NCBI GenBank assembly: GCA_041664345.1
Contig: JBAYKX010000006.1
Coordinates: forward strand, 1-64,000
Source: GWE2-40-63 sp041664345
GTDB taxonomy: Bacteria; Bacteroidota; Bacteroidia; Bacteroidales; SZUA-534
DNA: 64,000 nucleotides
Reading direction: 5' to 3'
Positions 28,684 through 38,284 of the stretch are shown here, piece by piece. A program made the position numbers and the translations under genes. Position 1 is the stretch's first letter; every line of letters starts with the position of its first letter. Below the pieces are notes generated by a model. That model was not told the origin of the DNA. It saw only the letters and a list, made by a program, of their open reading frames with translations, and did not search any database.

Positions 28684-28742
28684 TTTATATCTTTGACAAA
28701 TTATCGAAAATTTAGCATATAAAAACTAATAAACTTATACAA

Positions 28743-29258
28743 ATGAAAAAAATAACAGTATCAGTAATTATTGTATTAACCATTGTTTTTAGCAGCAGTA
28801 CTTTTGCACAAAAACAATACAAATTTGGGCATATCGATTCCAATCAACTTTTATCATTGATGCCAGAACGTGAAAAAGCCAAAACTGATTTGGAAGCCCA
28901 TGCCAAACAATTAGAAAAAACCTTAACCGGAATGCAATCGGAATTAGAGCGTAAATATCAGGAATATATGACTTCAGCCGATTCTTTATCAAAATTGATT
29001 AAGCAAACCAAAGAAGCCGAATTGTCTGAAATGCAACAACGGATGCAAAGTTTCCAACAAAATGCACAAAAAGAGTTGTCGGAAAAAGAAAATGAACTGT
29101 TGCAACCCATTATTTTAAAAGCTAAAAATGCGATTACAGCCGTAGCCGAAGAAAGAGGTTATATTTATGTTTTTGATATGGGAACCGGATCCCTCTTATA
29201 TTTTAGCGATGACAGCGAAGACCTGTTACCCTTTGTAAAAACAAAAACTTGGAATTAA
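28743..29258 (+). CDS. OmpH/Skp-family periplasmic chaperone
   Basis: 171 residues with a signal peptide ending SSTFAQ, an N-terminal beta strand region (YKFGHIDSNQLLSLMPE) and a long charged coiled coil (about residues 45-130), then a C-terminal return (YIYVFDMGTGSLLYFS). It holds unfolded outer-membrane proteins for BamA. It is intact, unlike its upstream paralog. Confidence 0.92.
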   Translation: MKKITVSVIIVLTIVFSSSTFAQKQYKFGHIDSNQLLSLMPEREKAKTDLEAHAKQLEKTLTGMQSELERKYQEYMTSADSLSKLIKQTKEAELSEMQQRMQSFQQNAQKELSEKENELLQPIILKAKNAITAVAEERGYIYVFDMGTGSLLYFSDDSEDLLPFVKTKTWN

Positions 29259-29283
29259 GTAATTCAACACTAAATAAAATTGT

Positions 29284-29316
29284 AAGACCATCAATACGTT
29301 GATGGTCTTTATTTTT
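29284..29316 (+). terminator. Rho-independent terminator of the ompH operon
   Basis: A perfect 11-base stem (AAGACCATCAA / TTGATGGTCTT) with loop TACG is followed by TATTTTTT. It ends only eight bases before the murI start codon, so it also forms most of the murI 5' region. Confidence 0.85.
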
Positions 29317-29323
29317 TAAAGCA

Positions 29324-30115
29324 ATGAATAAAAATCCTATAGGTATCTTTGATTCGGGTGTTGGAGGATTAACAGTATGGAAGCATCTGTACCAGTTATT
29401 GCCAAATGAAAAATTGATTTACCTGGCAGATAGCTTGCATTGTCCTTATGGCACCAAACCCGCTGAGGAAATTATAGAATTATCGAGGGCAAACACCCGC
29501 TTTTTAATCAATAAAGGATGTAAACTTATTGTGGTAGCATGCAATACGGCAACGGCATCGGCCATTGAAACCCTTCGTGCTGAATTCAATATACCATTTG
29601 TGGGTATGGAACCCGCCATAAAACCGGCAGCTGTAAATACTACTACCGGAAAAATTGGTGTATTGGCCACTAAAGGAACCTTTGAAGGAAGGTTATTCAA
29701 AGAAACCAGCCAAAAATATGCTCAAGGAGTTGACACCTTGATTCAAGTAGGCGAAGGGCTGGTTGAATTGGTTGAAAACAATGAAATGGATTCTGAACAA
29801 AGCCGGAAACTGTTAGTAAGTTATATTAATCCTATGATTGAAGCCGGGGTTGACCAAATTGTGTTGGGTTGCACCCATTATCCATTTTTTATTCCGTTGC
29901 TGAAACAAATAGTTCCTGAAACTATCCAAATCATTGATCCGGCACCTGCAATAGCCATGCGGGTTAAAAATATACTCATAGAACTTGGGATGCAAAGCAA
30001 TTCAAAAGAAGTTAATCCTGAATTTTATTCAACCGGTGGCACAAAAGTTATTGATTTATTGGTCACAAAAATAACCGGACAATCGTATCCGGCTACAAAA
30101 ATTGACTTATCGTAG
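29324..30115 (+). CDS. murI: Glutamate racemase
   Basis: A 263-residue enzyme making D-glutamate for peptidoglycan. GIFDSGVGGLTVW opens the protein, and the two catalytic cysteines are in VACNTATA and LGCTHYPFF. It ends the envelope block. Because a strong terminator lies directly upstream, it needs readthrough or an internal start of transcription. Confidence 0.96.
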   Translation: MNKNPIGIFDSGVGGLTVWKHLYQLLPNEKLIYLADSLHCPYGTKPAEEIIELSRANTRFLINKGCKLIVVACNTATASAIETLRAEFNIPFVGMEPAIKPAAVNTTTGKIGVLATKGTFEGRLFKETSQKYAQGVDTLIQVGEGLVELVENNEMDSEQSRKLLVSYINPMIEAGVDQIVLGCTHYPFFIPLLKQIVPETIQIIDPAPAIAMRVKNILIELGMQSNSKEVNPEFYSTGGTKVIDLLVTKITGQSYPATKIDLS

Positions 30116-30125
30116 TATTTAATAG

Positions 30126-30656
30126 CTATTGTGACGATTCTTCCGGGTTATACCAACCGGCATACATTAAATAATTGTTGGCAATTTTTTCAATCATTTC
30201 CTGCGACTGGCCGGGTTCTATATCTTTAACTTTTTTTGCCGGTACTCCGGCATAAACACTATTAGGCTCTACCACTGTTCCGCTAAGAACCAACGCATTG
30301 GCTGCCACAATGGAGTTTTCGTGAATTACCGCGAGATCGAGCACGGTAGCCCCAATTCCAATTAACACGTTGTCCTTAATACAAGCACCATGAATGGTAA
30401 CGTTATGACCAATGGAAACATTGTTACCAATCTCAACCACCGATTTCTGATATAAGGTATGCAATACGGCACCATCCTGAATGTTCACTTTATTACCGAT
30501 TCGGATGGAATTGACATCGCCGCGGAGCACTGCATTGAACCAGATGCTACAATCGTCGCCAATTACCACATCGCCAATTACGGTGGCGTTTTCAGCTAAA
30601 TAACAGTTTTTACCAAAAACAGGAGTAAATCCACGGACCGATTTAATCAGCGCCAT
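30126..30656 (-). CDS. Gamma-carbonic anhydrase family hexapeptide protein
   Basis: A 176-residue left-handed beta-helix protein with hexapeptide repeats (GDVVIGDDCSIWFNAV). Three candidate zinc-ligand histidines are in AVLHTLYQ and IGHNVTIHGA, as in CamH/PaaY-type proteins. Carbonic anhydrase activity is plausible but not certain; members differ in activity. It converges with murI. Confidence 0.88.
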   Translation of the reverse strand: MALIKSVRGFTPVFGKNCYLAENATVIGDVVIGDDCSIWFNAVLRGDVNSIRIGNKVNIQDGAVLHTLYQKSVVEIGNNVSIGHNVTIHGACIKDNVLIGIGATVLDLAVIHENSIVAANALVLSGTVVEPNSVYAGVPAKKVKDIEPGQSQEMIEKIANNYLMYAGWYNPEESSQ

Positions 30657-31271
30657 AAAAACAATTTAAATATAATACCTCTTACCTAAAAAAATGATGC
30701 ATTTAAGTTACAAACTTAAGGATAATTGCGAGTTTGGCGCAGGCAATTTTGCAAATAGGAGTACAATATTTTCCCTTTTTAGTGTTTTCATCCAGAATCC
30801 TGAGTACACGGGATCGATATCCATATACCAATTTCTCTATATTACGGTGCATGTTAGGATACCATTCCATTGCAACTTCTTTGGATGCACCGCTTGATGC
30901 TGTTGCCATTTTACCAAGGGCGTTGCCCTTGGCTTTATTCTTTCGCCCGAGGGCTTCATCAACCTCTAACTTTTGAATTCTAGTATCAAGCTTCTGACTT
31001 CAAACTTCTATCTTCGGGCTTCCAACTTTCAACTTCGGTCTTCTGACTTCTAATCTTTCCATTTTCACATTTTGTTTTTTTACCCTATTACCTTTCCACC
31101 ATTCCACCTTTCCACCTTTCCACCTTTCCACCTTTTCATTTTTCCAAATATTAAAATTATGCAATTCAATTTCCCTATTTGTGTATGTTCTATAATACAT
31201 AGCCGTATCAACTAAAACATTTTTTAGTTACTTTGCTCCCTTAAAAATTACTACATCAATTACCATAAAAT
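30657..31271. other. Long spacer with an unassigned frame, a palindrome and simple repeats
   Basis: About 615 bases. On the minus strand an open frame runs from about 31000 down to 30703 (an ATG-started part at 30909 gives 68 residues with the segment WYPNMHRNIEKLVYGY). I recognise no family, and part of the frame lies in repeat sequence, so I do not call it a gene. Near 30915-30933 is the palindrome CCAAGGGCGTTGCCCTTGG. From about 30985 to 31135 the sequence is pyrimidine-rich and repetitive. The korA promoter candidate TTACTTTG is at 31228-31235. Confidence 0.55.
31092..31134. repeat. Short tandem repeat, unit TTTCCACC
   Basis: Five near-perfect 8-base units of TTTCCACC (one degenerate as ATTCCACC) in a row. 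A looser run of ACTTC/CTTCTGACTTC-like units precedes it from about 30985. It is a microsatellite-type array in noncoding DNA. Confidence 0.8.
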
Positions 31272-33115
31272 ATGAGCAAAAAAGCCAATATAGTAGAAAA
31301 AGAACAAGTGGTTATCCGCTTTTCAGGAGACTCTGGTGATGGAATGCAACTTACCGGAATGCAGTTTTCACATACTTCGGCACTATTTGGGAACGACGTT
31401 TCAACTTTTCCTGATTATCCGGCAGAGATTAGGGCACCCCAAGGAACTGTGGGCGGGGTATCCGGCTTCCAATTGCATTTTGGTTCATCGGAAGTAAATA
31501 CACCCGGCGATTATGCCGATGTGCTGGTAGCCATGAACCCTGCTGCATTAAAAGCAAATTTAGAATGGGTAAAAAAGGGAGGAACCATCATCGTAAATAT
31601 TGATGCTTTTACCGATAAAAATATAGCCCGAGCTGGATATGAATTCGATCCAATTAGCGAGAATAAACGCGATTACAATATTATTGAAGCTCCCATATCT
31701 GTATTAACAAAGGAATGTTTGGATAGCCTGGAAATGGACCAAAAAAGTGTGATGCGAACTAAAAATATGTTTGCATTGGGAATGGTTTATTGGCTGTTCG
31801 ACCGCCCGTTAACCTATACCGAAAAGTTTTTTGAAGATAAGTTTTATAAAGTACCGTTAGTTGTTGAAGCCAATAAAAGAGTATTACGCGCAGGTTACAA
31901 TTTTGCTGAGACTATTGAAGCACTTCCTATTAACTATAAAGTTTCACCAGCTAAAATTCAACCGGGCACATACCGCAACATCAGTGGTAATACTGCCACT
32001 GCCTGGGGCTTAATAGCAGCTGCCGAAAAAGCAGGTTTAGAACTATTTTGTGGTTCCTATCCAATTACCCCAGCTACTGAAATACTTCAGGAATTAGCTG
32101 CCCGAAAAGACATGGGCGTAAAAACCTTTCAGGCTGAAGATGAGATTGCAGGTATTTGCTCAGCAATTGGAGCTGCTTTTGCCGGTGATTTGGCATGTAC
32201 CACAACTTCGGGACCCGGGTTAGCTTTAAAAACAGAAGCTTCGGGATTAGCCGTAATAACAGAGCTGCCTTTAGTAATTGTAAATGTTCAGCGAGGAGGT
32301 CCATCAACCGGATTGCCTACTAAAACCGAACAGTCGGATTTAATGCAAGCTTTGCATGGACGAAGTGGAGAGGCACCATTAGTTGTTATGGCAGCCAGCA
32401 CTCCTTCAAATTGTTTCGATTATGCATTTCAGTCTGCAAAAATTGCTTTGGAACACATGACACCGGTAATTTTATTAACCGACGGATTCTTAGCCAATGG
32501 TACTGAACCCTGGCGATTACCAAAAATGGAGCAACTTCCTGAAATAAAAGTTCCCTTTGCCGATCCAAACAATTCAAATTATCTTCCCTATTTGCGCGAT
32601 AAAGAATCCTTTGTCAGAAAATGGGCTATTCCGGGAACTCCCGGATTGGAGCACCGCATTGGTGGTTTGGAGAAATGGATATTACCGGAACGGTATCGTA
32701 TGTTCCGAAAAACCATGAGTTAATGACGCATCAGCGTGAAACCAAAATAACAAGAGTAGCCAATTATATACCGGAATTGGAAGTGATAGGGGATGCCGAT
32801 GCAAAACTTCTTGTAATTGGATGGGGCGGAACGTATGGTCATATTTTTTCCGCAGTAAAAGAACTACGCAAAGAAAAGAAAAAAATAGCGTTTGTTCATT
32901 TCAATTACCTGTGGCCGCTTCCAAAGAATACCATTGACTTATTATCGAAATACAAACAAATTGTGGTTTGTGAGATTAACCTTGGGCAATTAGCTGATCA
33001 CTTGAAAGTTAACGTACCGGGTTTCAATTGTTCAAAGTATAATAAAATGCAAGGGCAACCATTTACAGTAGAAGAGTTAAAAGAAAAGTTTAATCAAATG
33101 TTGAAGGGGTTATAA
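31272..33115 (+). pseudogene. korA: 2-oxoacid:ferredoxin oxidoreductase alpha (gamma-alpha fused), frameshifted
   Basis: The N-terminal part has the gamma domain (VIRFSGDSGDGMQLTG, residues 15-30) and the pyrimidine-binding alpha domain (SYPITPATEILQELA). After GGLEK (about residue 468) the frame goes off and stops at 32723. In the neighbouring frame the family sequence continues at once as DITGTVSYVPKNHE and runs to the normal end LKGL at 33115. One A added to AAA at 32673-32675 restores GLEKMDITG. The product would be about 614 residues, forming with korB an enzyme that oxidises 2-oxoglutarate or another 2-oxoacid to acyl-CoA with ferredoxin. The break may be a sequencing error. Confidence 0.88.
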
Positions 33116-33117
33116 CC

Positions 33118-34137
33118 ATGGCACAAGAAATTATAAAATTAACCGCCAAAGATTTTAAAAGCGATCAGGAAATCAGATGGTGTCCGGGATTTGGCGATCA
33201 TGCGGTATTGAATGCTATTCAAAAAGCCATAGCGGACTTAGAAATTCCAAAAGAAAAAATTGCTGTAATTTCTGGAATTGGTTGTTCGTCGAGGTTTCCT
33301 TATTACATGAGTACTTATGGCTTTCATACCATACATGGTAGGGCCTCAGCTATTGCCACCGGAGTAAAAGTTGCTAATCCGGAACTCAGCGTATGGCAAA
33401 TTACAGGCGATGGTGATGCCATGGCAATTGGTGGAAACCACTTTATTCATGTTATTCGCCGGAATGTTGATATTAACCTCATCCTCTTCAACAATCAAAT
33501 TTATGGGTTAACTAAAGGTCAATACTCTCCTACCTCCAATTTTGGTGCCGTTACCAAAACTTCACCTTTTGGCACGGTTGAATACCCGTTTCAACCCGGA
33601 GAATTAGTGATAGGTGCCCAAGGAAAGTTTTTTGCCCGTACTTTTGATATGAATGTTAAACTTTCAACCGATATATTTATTGAGGCTGCCAAGCACAAAG
33701 GAACTTCGGTGGTTGAAGTATTGCAAAACTGCGTTATTTATAACGATGGTGCTCATGCTGCAATAACCGATAAAGAGGAAAAGGACAACCGAACCATTGT
33801 TTTGAAACATGGAGAACCCATGATATTTGGAAAAGACCGCGATAAAGGACTCATACTGGAAGGAATGAAGTTAAAAGTAGTATCAATCACACAAGGCAAA
33901 TACACCGAAAAAGATTTGTTGGTACATGATGCTTATGAACCCAATCCGGGAATCCACCTCATGCTGGCAAATATGAAATATCCCGACTATCCGGTAGCAC
34001 TGGGTATTATAAGGAAAGTAGCCTCGCTTACTTACGATGAAAGCGTGACCGAACAAATTAAAACGGTTCGCAAATCGGCCAAACACAAAAATATGAATGA
34101 TGTATTGTATAGCGGCAATACCTGGAAGATAGAGTAG
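33118..34137 (+). CDS. korB: 2-oxoacid:ferredoxin oxidoreductase beta subunit
   Basis: A 339-residue thiamine-diphosphate-binding subunit. The ThDP/Mg motif is GDGDAMAIGGNHFIH, followed by NNQIYGLTKGQYSPTS. GIGCSSRFPYYM carries the conserved Cys. It follows the korA stop by two bases, so the two are cotranscribed. Substrate choice (2-oxoglutarate is most likely) cannot be fixed from sequence alone. Confidence 0.94.
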   Translation: MAQEIIKLTAKDFKSDQEIRWCPGFGDHAVLNAIQKAIADLEIPKEKIAVISGIGCSSRFPYYMSTYGFHTIHGRASAIATGVKVANPELSVWQITGDGDAMAIGGNHFIHVIRRNVDINLILFNNQIYGLTKGQYSPTSNFGAVTKTSPFGTVEYPFQPGELVIGAQGKFFARTFDMNVKLSTDIFIEAAKHKGTSVVEVLQNCVIYNDGAHAAITDKEEKDNRTIVLKHGEPMIFGKDRDKGLILEGMKLKVVSITQGKYTEKDLLVHDAYEPNPGIHLMLANMKYPDYPVALGIIRKVASLTYDESVTEQIKTVRKSAKHKNMNDVLYSGNTWKIE

Positions 34138-34160
34138 AATTTCAATAGTAACAATCTGAA

Positions 34161-34197
34161 AAGCTTCTATAGTTTATACTCTAGAAGCTTTTTTTAT
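34161..34197 (+). terminator. Rho-independent terminator of korAB
   Basis: AAGCTTCT pairs with AGAAGCTT across a 14-base AT-rich loop and is followed by seven Ts. It overlaps the end of the convergent secreted-protein gene (stop near 34194) and could serve both directions. Confidence 0.75.
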
Positions 34198-35465
34198 GTT
34201 TTAAGCTTTTTCTTTTTTGCCGCAGGGAAAAGTATATTATTTAATATTAACCGATAACCTGGTGAATTGGGATGCAAATCGAGGCTGGTAGGTTCATCGC
34301 CCACAAAATGACGGTAATCTTCCGGATCGTGTCCGCCGTAAAACGACCAGGTACCATTGCCTAATTCGCCGTGTATGTAGCGGGCTTCGCCAGCCGTTTT
34401 GTATTCACCCATTACCAAAACATCGGGTTTGATAACTTCTTTATTGAAAGCTGTGGTTTGTCCCATAAAGCCTTTAATTATTGATGTATGATTTTGGCAA
34501 AGCATGGTAGGTATTGGATCCCACTTAGCCGAAAATTCAAATAGGGTAAAAAAATCTTCGTTTTCAACCACTTTGCGTGATGTGGTTACATCGATATCGG
34601 AAAATTCATATTCATAAGGGTTTTGACTTACCTTAAAATTTCTGAAAGCAAAGGTCTTGGTAAAATCAAGTTTTTTGTTAAAATCGGCATCCGATGGATC
34701 ACCATCAAACATTGATTCACAAATATCAATTCCAGCCGCAGACAAAGAAATATCATAGCTATCGGTAGCTGAACACATAGCAAATAAAAAACCCCCTTTA
34801 CTAACATATTCTTTAATGGCTTGTGCCACAAAAAGCTTAAGTTCCGATACTTTTAGAAATCCTAACTCGGCAGCTTCTTTTTCGGCATTATACACCTGAT
34901 TCCGATACCAAGCCATATTCTGATAGGCTGCATAAAACTTACCGTATTGTCCTGTAAAATCCTCATGATGCAGGTGCAACCAATCGTATTTTACCAAGTC
35001 GCCAAGCACAATCTCTGCATCATAAATAATGTCGTAAGGAATTTCGGCATACGTTAATACTAAAGTTACCGCATCATCCCAGGGAAGCTTGTCCTTAGGC
35101 GAATAAACTGCCACTTTAGGAGCTTTTTCCAATTTAACAGCATCCATGTTCACTTCATCAGTTGCTATTTCTGATAAAATAGCCTGTGCTTGCACATCGG
35201 CAATTACTTCAAAGCTGATCCCCCGAACCATACATTCTGTCTCAATTTCTTTATGATAGTCGGTTAAAAAACTACCTCCCCTATAATTCAAAAGCCATTG
35301 TGCCTCTAGGCTATTCTGCAAAACCCAATAAGTAAGACCATAAGCTTTTAAATGATTGGTTTGGCTTTCGTCCATAGGAATGAGAATTGAAGCCGCCTGG
35401 CCTTTAATTCCTATTATAAAAACCAAAAAAGTAATTATTGTACGAGGAAATAGTTTCATATTCAT
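34194..35465 (-). CDS. Secreted protein of a family often labelled asparagine synthetase B
   Basis: 423 residues with a signal peptide ending GIKGQAA, then SILIPMDESQTNHLKAYG. I know this Bacteroidota family by that database name, but the asparagine synthetase domains (N-terminal Cys2, ATP pyrophosphatase loop) are not present and the protein is exported, so the name is doubtful. The region around GGFLFAMCSATDSYDIS and the later FYGGHDPEDYRHFVGD look like a class I amidotransferase-like fold. The function is unknown. Confidence 0.75.
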   Translation of the reverse strand: MNMKLFPRTIITFLVFIIGIKGQAASILIPMDESQTNHLKAYGLTYWVLQNSLEAQWLLNYRGGSFLTDYHKEIETECMVRGISFEVIADVQAQAILSEIATDEVNMDAVKLEKAPKVAVYSPKDKLPWDDAVTLVLTYAEIPYDIIYDAEIVLGDLVKYDWLHLHHEDFTGQYGKFYAAYQNMAWYRNQVYNAEKEAAELGFLKVSELKLFVAQAIKEYVSKGGFLFAMCSATDSYDISLSAAGIDICESMFDGDPSDADFNKKLDFTKTFAFRNFKVSQNPYEYEFSDIDVTTSRKVVENEDFFTLFEFSAKWDPIPTMLCQNHTSIIKGFMGQTTAFNKEVIKPDVLVMGEYKTAGEARYIHGELGNGTWSFYGGHDPEDYRHFVGDEPTSLDLHPNSPGYRLILNNILFPAAKKKKLKT

Positions 35466-35557
35466 TTGTTTGGGGTTTTACAATTCAAAAGTAACAAATT
35501 GGAAGTGTGTTTTTTTTGCCGATTTCGAAAATCCTACAGTTCATGTTACACAAATGT

Positions 35558-36568
35558 TTATTTCTTTTTGCCTATTTTTTTTATTTCACCTTCAAGGCTT
35601 TTCATGGCTACGTTGTCAGATAATTCAACTTGTTTATTATTGAATTTCTCAAATTCCTTCTCTGCTAATTCCATTGCCAATTGATGAGAAATTCTTCCGG
35701 CATCCATCAATATTTGCTTTTCATTTAATGTTAAAAAATCATACAATTTCTTTTCCCAGTCAGCCATATACATAGGTTTTCGATTTCGAGCCTGTAATTC
35801 GGCAAAGCTAAGGTACTGGTCAACAATCAGGTTTAATTCGGTTAGTTCATCCTGCAATAAATAATTTTTAGCAACCGAAACATCCGTTTTTCTGATTTTC
35901 CCCTGCGGACTGTTTTTCCATGAAGTCAAACCCATGTTTGCATTATCAGCATTTGCCCTGTTGTATATTACTTCGGCTGCGGTATGCCCATGTATTGCCC
36001 AGTGCATTTTGTTTTGAACCGAAGCAAAAAACAGTTGTGCCTGTTGGCTGTTAGGCGAATAATCAATACTTGTTGTATAAATATCTTTGATTTTGGCATA
36101 AAATATTTTTTCTGAACTTCGGATGTCCCTTATCCTTTCAAACAGTTCTTCAAAATATTGGTTGGTAATTCCGGTTTATTTCAGGCGTTCATCATTCAGT
36201 ACAAATCCCTTTATCAAAAACTCTTTCAGTTGCCCAGTTGCCCAAATCCTAAACTGTGTTCCCCTATGTGATTTTACACGGTAACCAACTGATATAATTA
36301 CATCAAGGTTGTAATGACCGATTTTTCGTTGGACTTCCCTAGTACCTTCTTTTTGAACTGTCAAGTATTCCTTGACAGTTGATACTTCATGTAATTCCCC
36401 TTCTTCGTAGATATTTTTGATATGCAGGCTGATGTTCTGTTTTGTGGTTTGAAACAATTCAACCATTTGTGCCTGAGTAAGCCAAACGGTTTCATTTTCC
36501 ATACGGACTTCAACTTTCGTTTGTCCGTCTTCGGTTTGATAAAGCAATATTTCAGAATTCTTCTTCAT
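35558..36568 (-). pseudogene. RhuM-family protein gene with an in-frame TAA
   Basis: The start ATG is at 36568 (or 36577). Residues 1-130 match RhuM: VWLTQAQMVELFQTTKQNIS is followed by YNLDVIISVGYRVKS and ending NDERLK. TAA at 36176-36178 then interrupts, and the same frame goes on as TGITNQYFEELFERIRDIRS to the normal end at 35558. One changed codon separates it from a complete 336-residue protein. RhuM proteins are found in pathogenicity and mobile islands; their role is unclear, with DNA-binding suggested by the N-terminal helix-turn-helix. It lies downstream of dnaB. Confidence 0.8.
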
Positions 36569-36599
36569 AAGGTACATTTACCATTTATATGAGGTGTTT

Positions 36600-38153
36600 C
36601 TAAAAAGGGGCGTCACCGGCTTCTTCAAAACCTTGATTCACGTTAAAACCCGGATTATCAAATCCAGCATTAACGGGTATGACTGCTTCTTTTTGACCTC
36701 CCGGAATTTCTTCGTTCATTTTTGAAGCATAGGTAACCCCATTTGAACCTGGACTGGTAATGGAAAAAGTTTCTTCCACATCGCAGAATCGGGTAAATTC
36801 TTTTTTAAACCGCAACCGAACATCGCCGGTAGCTCCGTTCCGGTGTTTTGCTACAATAATTTCGGCCAAGCCAATGAGTGAGTTACCCAATGTATCTTCA
36901 GTGAGTCCAAAGTATTCAGGACGGTGAATAAACAGCACCATATCGGCATCCTGCTCAATAGCACCTGATTCACGCAAGTCGGAAAGCTGTGGCCGTTTAT
37001 CCCCTGCCCGCATTTCAACGGAACGGTTTAGCTGCGAAAGAGCAATGATGGGCACATTTAGTTCTTTGGCAATAGCTTTAAGCGACCGCGAAATAGAACT
37101 TACTTCCTGCTCCCTGGAAGCCTGGATACCTGCTGTCATTAACTGCAGGTAGTCAATAATTACCAGTTCAATTTTATGCTGCATTACCAACCGGCGCAAT
37201 TTAGCCCGGAGTTCAAATATTGAAAGTGCCGGAGTATCATCAATATAAATGGGGGCATCTTCGAGGTTTCTGATTTTTGATTCCAACTGAGCCCATTCGT
37301 AATCCTTAAGTTTTCCGTTTTTAATTTTATCGCTGCTAAGTTCCGTTTCGCTAATAATTAAGCGGTTTACCAACTGAATACTTGACATTTCGAGCGAGAA
37401 AAACGCTACGGCTCTTTTATGCTCCACCGCCGTATTGCGGGCCATAGAAAGCACAAAAGCCGTTTTTCCCATGGCAGGACGGGCTGCAATAATAACCAAG
37501 TCAGAAGCTTGCCAACCAGAAGTTAATCGGTCGAGCTCAGTAAATCCACTGGGAACACCACTTAAGCCATCAGGCCGCTTGCCCGATTCTTCAATTTGAT
37601 GAATTGCCTCGCGGATAACCACATCAATCCGGGAAACTTCGCGTTTGATATTACCTTCCGCAATATTGAATAATTCGCGCTCAGCCTGGTCTAACATATC
37701 CGAAACATCATCAGATTACTCAAAAGCCCGGGTTTGAATGTTTGACCCCACACGAATTAGCTCACGCTGAATGTATTTTTGAGCAATAATGCGGGCATGA
37801 TATTCAAGGTGAGCCGTAGATGCCACTTTATTGGTAAGTTGCGCCAAATAAAACGCTCCCCCCACCAATTCAATCTCCCCATTAATTTTCAATTGCTGGG
37901 TTACCGTATGAATGTCGATGGGCTTATGCTCCAACGATAGCGACAAAATTGCTTTGAATATTTTACCATGTGCATCGCTATAAAAGCTATCGGATTTCAA
38001 TATATCGATTACCGTATGTACAGCATCCTTTTCAAGCATCAATGCTCCTAATACAGCCTCCTCAAATTCAAGTACTTGAGGTGGAACTTTACCATAATCA
38101 AGCGTGCTTTTATCGGTAGTATTTTTGGTGGAGTTGTATTTCTTTTCTGCCAT
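36600..38153 (-). pseudogene. dnaB: Replicative DNA helicase gene with an in-frame TAA in the linker
   Basis: The N-terminal 145 residues are the DnaB primase-interacting domain (PPQVLEFEEAVLGALMLE to IQTRAFE). TAA 37716-37718 follows, and the same frame continues SDDVSDMLDQAERELF through the helicase domain: Walker A ARPAMGKTAF, Walker B-like VIIDYLQLM and the arginine-finger region. There is no length change, only one stop codon in place of a sense codon. The break falls in the hinge between the two domains. An ATG lies 18 bases after the stop (37697), so a two-piece protein by reinitiation is conceivable. Since dnaB is essential, an assembly error or suppression is also plausible. Confidence 0.9.
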
Positions 38154-38178
38154 TAGTTTAAAATTTTTAAAAGGATAG

Positions 38179-38211
38179 CAAAGTTAGAAAAAGATACTTT
38201 CGGGACTCAAA
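38179..38211 (-). promoter_or_regulatory. Predicted dnaB promoter
   Basis: On the minus strand TTTG is followed after 21 bases by TAACTTTG, an exact -7 match at accepted spacing, 26 bases upstream of the dnaB start. Confidence 0.6.
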
Positions 38212-38284
38212 GTAAATACCGATATTTATGAAATAAATAACTCACAGGTTATTAACCGAAAAAATAACTTTTGTTGATAAAAAA

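Noticed and set aside
31092..31134. Possible CRISPR array
   Set aside because: Units are only 8 bases with no spacers between them and no cas genes nearby; it is a microsatellite.
34194..35465. True asparagine synthetase
   Set aside because: The protein is exported and lacks the amidotransferase Cys2 and ATP pyrophosphatase motifs of AsnB.
36176..37718. TAA recoded as a sense codon in this organism
   Set aside because: Many intact genes in the window end in TAA at their normal length (for example tgt, lpxB and ispE), so TAA is a working stop.
36600..38153. Intein or intron splitting dnaB
   Set aside because: The interruption is a single stop codon with no inserted sequence.
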